NCBI RefSeq assembly: GCF_000949135.2
Contig: NZ_JTAN02000021.1
Span: 62,001-126,000, forward strand
Origin: Burkholderia sp. USMB20
Lineage (GTDB): Bacteria; Pseudomonadota; Gammaproteobacteria; Burkholderiales; Burkholderiaceae
Direction: 5' to 3'
Length of the DNA stretch: 64,000 nucleotides
Part shown: positions 61,849 through 64,000 of the stretch, piece after piece
How positions within the stretch are numbered: the first letter of the stretch is position 1
Layout of the letters: the number at the start of each line of letters is the position of its first letter
Translations under genes and position numbers: made by a program
Notes under the pieces: model-generated
Seen by the model: the letters and a program-made list of their open reading frames with translations, nothing else
Databases searched by the model: none
What the model was told of the DNA's origin: nothing

Positions 61849-62745
61849 TCAGCGTGGCGGCATGTCGCCCGACAGATACGACACGAACGCCTGCGTGTAT
61901 TTCGGCAGCGCATCGAACGAGCGCGCGCAGAGCGTCAGCTTGCGGTGGCTCCACGCATCGGACAGCTCGACGAGCCGCACGTCCATCGTCTGCATCGCGC
62001 GTTCGGCCGCATGGCGCGACACGATGCCGATCCCCACGCCGCTTGCGATCACGCGGCAGATCGCATCGAAACTCTTCAGCTGCACACGGTAGCGGATCCG
62101 CTTGCCGAGCGCACGCGCCTGGTCCGCCAGATGGACCTGCAGCGCGCTGCCGTCGGTCAACCCGATGAAGTCCGCGTCGGCGATCTCGTCGAACGCGACC
62201 TTGTCGCGCGCGGCGAGCGGATGACCGGCCGGCACGACCGCGATCAGCCAGTCCTCTCTGAACGGCTTCTGTTCGAGCCCGCCGAGCCCGACCGAATCGG
62301 CGACGATGCCGACCTCGGCCGTCCTGTTGCGGATCGCATGCACGATTTCCTGGCTCGAGCGCTCCTCGACGCTGATCGACAGTTTCGGGTGAAGCGGCAG
62401 ATACGCGGCGAGCGCGTCGGGCAGGTATTCGCTCAGCGACGCCGTGTTGCACAGCAGCCGGATATGCCCGCGCAGCCCCTGGCCGTATTGCTGCAGCTCG
62501 CCGCGCATGTGGTCGATCTGCTGCAGCACCGTGCGCGCGTGGTGCTCGAGCGCGCGGCCGGCGTCGGTTACCTGCGCGCCCGACTTGGTCCGGTGCAGCA
62601 GCGGCACGCCGAGCTCGTCCTCCATCCCGCGGATCCGCTCGCTGGCGGCCTGCAGCGTGATGTAGGTGCGCTCCGCGCCGCCCGTGATCGTGCCGGCCTC
62701 GCAGATGTTCAGGAAGAGCCGCAGGTCGGTCAGGTCGAAGCGCAT
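61849..62745 (-). CDS. LysR-type transcriptional regulator (CbbR/YtlI-like N-terminus)
   Basis: The 298-residue protein begins MRFDLTDLRLFLNICEAGTIT, with a winged helix continuing GGAERTYITLQAASERIRGMEDELG and an effector domain with LSEYLPDALAAYLPLHPKLSI. It is followed by the SnoaL-like gene, a likely target or partner. The small membrane protein is divergent 157 bp away. Confidence 0.88.
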   Translation of the reverse strand: MRFDLTDLRLFLNICEAGTITGGAERTYITLQAASERIRGMEDELGVPLLHRTKSGAQVTDAGRALEHHARTVLQQIDHMRGELQQYGQGLRGHIRLLCNTASLSEYLPDALAAYLPLHPKLSISVEERSSQEIVHAIRNRTAEVGIVADSVGLGGLEQKPFREDWLIAVVPAGHPLAARDKVAFDEIADADFIGLTDGSALQVHLADQARALGKRIRYRVQLKSFDAICRVIASGVGIGIVSRHAAERAMQTMDVRLVELSDAWSHRKLTLCARSFDALPKYTQAFVSYLSGDMPPR

Positions 62746-62902
62746 GATCGTTGGGGGCGCGTAAGGATGGGTATGGCCGATAAGTTAGCAGGAACCGCCG
62801 CACCGGTCTCAGGCTGGGCCTGAGGCCCGGTTCGCCGGTTCCGCATTTTCGGGGCGGGATCGATGCCGGATCATGGCCGCATATCAACCGTGGGAGACTG
62901 TC

Positions 62903-63013
62903 ATGCGGGTCGATTCGTCGTGGGGCGTGTCGTTCAAGATCGCGCTGCACGTGCTGTTCCTGTGCATCGGCATCGCGTGGGCCTGCGCGGAGCTGGTCGA
63001 CTGGCTGCGTTGA
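62903..63013 (+). CDS. Small single-span membrane protein (36 aa)
   Basis: The Met at 62903 follows GGGAGA at 62892-62897. The product, MRVDSSWGVSFKIALHV onward, has one hydrophobic span (about 9-29, ending AWACAE) and a short C-terminal tail. An in-frame Met at 62873 would add ten residues but has a poor ribosome binding site. No family recognised. Its size and layout match the other 36-residue membrane protein at 1563-1673, although the sequences differ. Confidence 0.5.
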   Translation: MRVDSSWGVSFKIALHVLFLCIGIAWACAELVDWLR

Positions 63014-63128
63014 GCGGTCGGGCGGTGCGGGCCGCATTGGCTCGCCGGCGCGCTCACGCGCGCAATGAAAGCTTTTCGAAATCATCGGTGCATCGCGAAA
63101 TTTCTTCCGAATCGCCCGTCCAATACCG

Positions 63129-63155
63129 TCAAGTTTTTCCGAATCCGACCGTATT
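63129..63155 (+). promoter_or_regulatory. Sigma-28-like promoter upstream of the NlpD-like gene
   Basis: TCAAGTTT (63129-63136), an 11-bp spacer, then ACCGTATT (63148-63155) is strikingly like the chemoreceptor promoter at 30007. It lies 127 bp upstream of the LysM/M23 gene. Chance similarity is possible, since that gene has no obvious motility role. Confidence 0.35.
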
Positions 63156-63281
63156 CCCGGTAACAAGTGTTTGCCGGCACCCGGTTCGTGATCGTTTGTC
63201 ATCATTGTTTGCATCCGGTTACACGTCGGCCGTTCCGTTTTTGAGATGCTTGAAAGATTGTCAAACCGGAGTCGATCGTCC

Positions 63282-64000
63282 ATGAAACAGCGCGAGATTT
63301 GCCGCAAGTCGGCGTGGCTGTCCGGCCTGGCCGCGGTGCTCGTCATGGCCGGTTGCGCCAGTACGCCGCCCGTCCCGCCGAGCGATACGCTGGCGGGCTC
63401 GACGTCGGGCCAGCCCGCCGCCGCGCCGGCGGCGCCGCCGGCGCCCATTCTCGTCGCGCAGAAGTACGTGGTGAAACGCGGCGACACGCTGTCGGGCATC
63501 GCGTCCGCCAACGACTGCAGCGTCGCCGACCTGCGGACCTGGAACAAGCTCGACGGGCGCGGCGCGCTGCGCATGGGGCAGGTGCTGCGCATCGTCCGGC
63601 AGCAGTCGCTGCAGGCGCCGGCCAGCGCGCAAGCGGCCGCACCGGCCGCCGCGAGCAATGCGGCGGGCGCCGCGCAGGCGAGCGCATCGACGGCGAGCGA
63701 CCGGCAGGTCGTGAAGGAGACCCGGCGCCATGCGGGCGCGGTGGCGCTCAGATGGCCCGCGCAGGGCAAGATCGTCGATGCGTTCAAGCCGGGGCAGAAC
63801 CGCGGCATCCAGATCGCCGGCCGGCCGGGCGATCCGGTTCGCGCGGCCGCCGACGGCCGCGTGATGTACGCGGGCACCGGCCTGAACGATTACGGCACCT
63901 TGATCATCGTCCAGCACAACGCCGATTTCCTCACGGCCTATGCGCACAACCGCAAGCTGCTCGTGAAGACCGGCGACATCGTGCGCCAGGGCGACGAGAT
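63282..64000 (+). CDS. nlpD: NlpD-like lipoprotein with LysM and degenerate M23 domain (first 239 residues; runs off the right edge)
   Basis: The protein has a lipobox MAGC (Cys25), an Ala/Pro-rich linker, a LysM domain (about 61-104, YVVKRGDTLSGIAS) and a second linker. An M23 (LytM) domain starts at about 160: GIQIAGRPGDPVRAAADGRVMYAG, YGTLIIVQHN, AYAHN. The first zinc ligands of active M23 enzymes, H and D in HxGxD, are Asn173 and Gln177 here. It is therefore probably a non-catalytic activator of amidases, like E. coli NlpD, at the outer membrane. The C-terminus lies beyond the window. Confidence 0.85.
   Translation, partial: MKQREICRKSAWLSGLAAVLVMAGCASTPPVPPSDTLAGSTSGQPAAAPAAPPAPILVAQKYVVKRGDTLSGIASANDCSVADLRTWNKLDGRGALRMGQVLRIVRQQSLQAPASAQAAAPAAASNAAGAAQASASTASDRQVVKETRRHAGAVALRWPAQGKIVDAFKPGQNRGIQIAGRPGDPVRAAADGRVMYAGTGLNDYGTLIIVQHNADFLTAYAHNRKLLVKTGDIVRQGDE

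Noticed and set aside
61349-63877. Minus-strand open frame of 842 codons
   Set aside because: It crosses three supported genes and changes character along its length; it has no consistent family signal.

Overview
The window looks like part of a Burkholderia genome, most likely from the Burkholderia cepacia complex or a close relative. It has very high G+C with strong third-position G/C bias. It carries typical Burkholderia families: a 1.6-kb-residue NAD-glutamate dehydrogenase, a Gram-negative porin ending in Phe, an SfnB/DszA-type sulfur cluster, many LysR-type regulators, and a fused MarR-GNAT regulator. No rRNA, tRNA, CRISPR array, insertion sequence or prophage was seen. The gene content (catabolic enzymes, efflux, regulators, few core housekeeping genes) fits a secondary chromosome, but this is inference.

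Layout. 1-6.9 kb: the end of an Nramp-type metal transporter, small secreted and membrane proteins, a universal stress protein, an amidase, a secreted Gln/Ala-rich protein, arylamine N-acetyltransferase and a SAM methyltransferase. 7-14 kb: the giant glutamate dehydrogenase, then a minus-strand operon of urea transporter, class II aldolase and a 4-oxalocrotonate-type tautomerase. 14.2-19.2 kb: a tight minus-strand operon of Baeyer-Villiger-type monooxygenase, SDR, ferritin-like hydrolase and alpha/beta hydrolase behind a promoter with an inverted-repeat operator. 19.3-28.3 kb: lysoplasmalogenase, agmatinase, an HxlR/NTF2/SDR cassette, an orphan sulfonate-binding protein, a GNAT-MerR pair, and a divergent LysR/quinone oxidoreductase pair.

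28.3-36.6 kb: a DHA2 efflux pump, a chemoreceptor with a sigma-28-type promoter, a NERD-domain helicase, a DNA-binding protein with a receiver-like domain carrying Glu in place of Asp, two tiny unknown proteins, and an unknown 215-residue protein whose promoter carries a near-perfect LexA box. 36.8-47.5 kb: a FAD amine-oxidase-like protein, a potassium channel (TTG start), a GGDEF diguanylate cyclase, an MFS transporter plus cupin, the MarR-GNAT regulator with twin operators, an SDR, and a divergent LysR/FAD-hydroxylase pair.

47.6-51.8 kb: a divergent sulfur-scavenging cluster (DszA-like flavin monooxygenase and DszC-like oxidoreductase facing SfnB). 51.9-64 kb: an esterase and OpgC-type acyltransferase, a porin, a LysR/aldo-keto reductase pair, an 8-bp tandem repeat, a TauE-type exporter, and a large lipoprotein resembling polysaccharide lyases downstream of LacI-type operators. 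A SnoaL-like protein, a LysR regulator, a small membrane protein and the start of an NlpD-like LysM/M23 lipoprotein finish the window.

The best leads for undescribed biology are the SOS-controlled unknown protein (35962-36609), the pseudo-receiver regulator (33514-34368) and the large secreted lyase-like lipoprotein (58752-60914).
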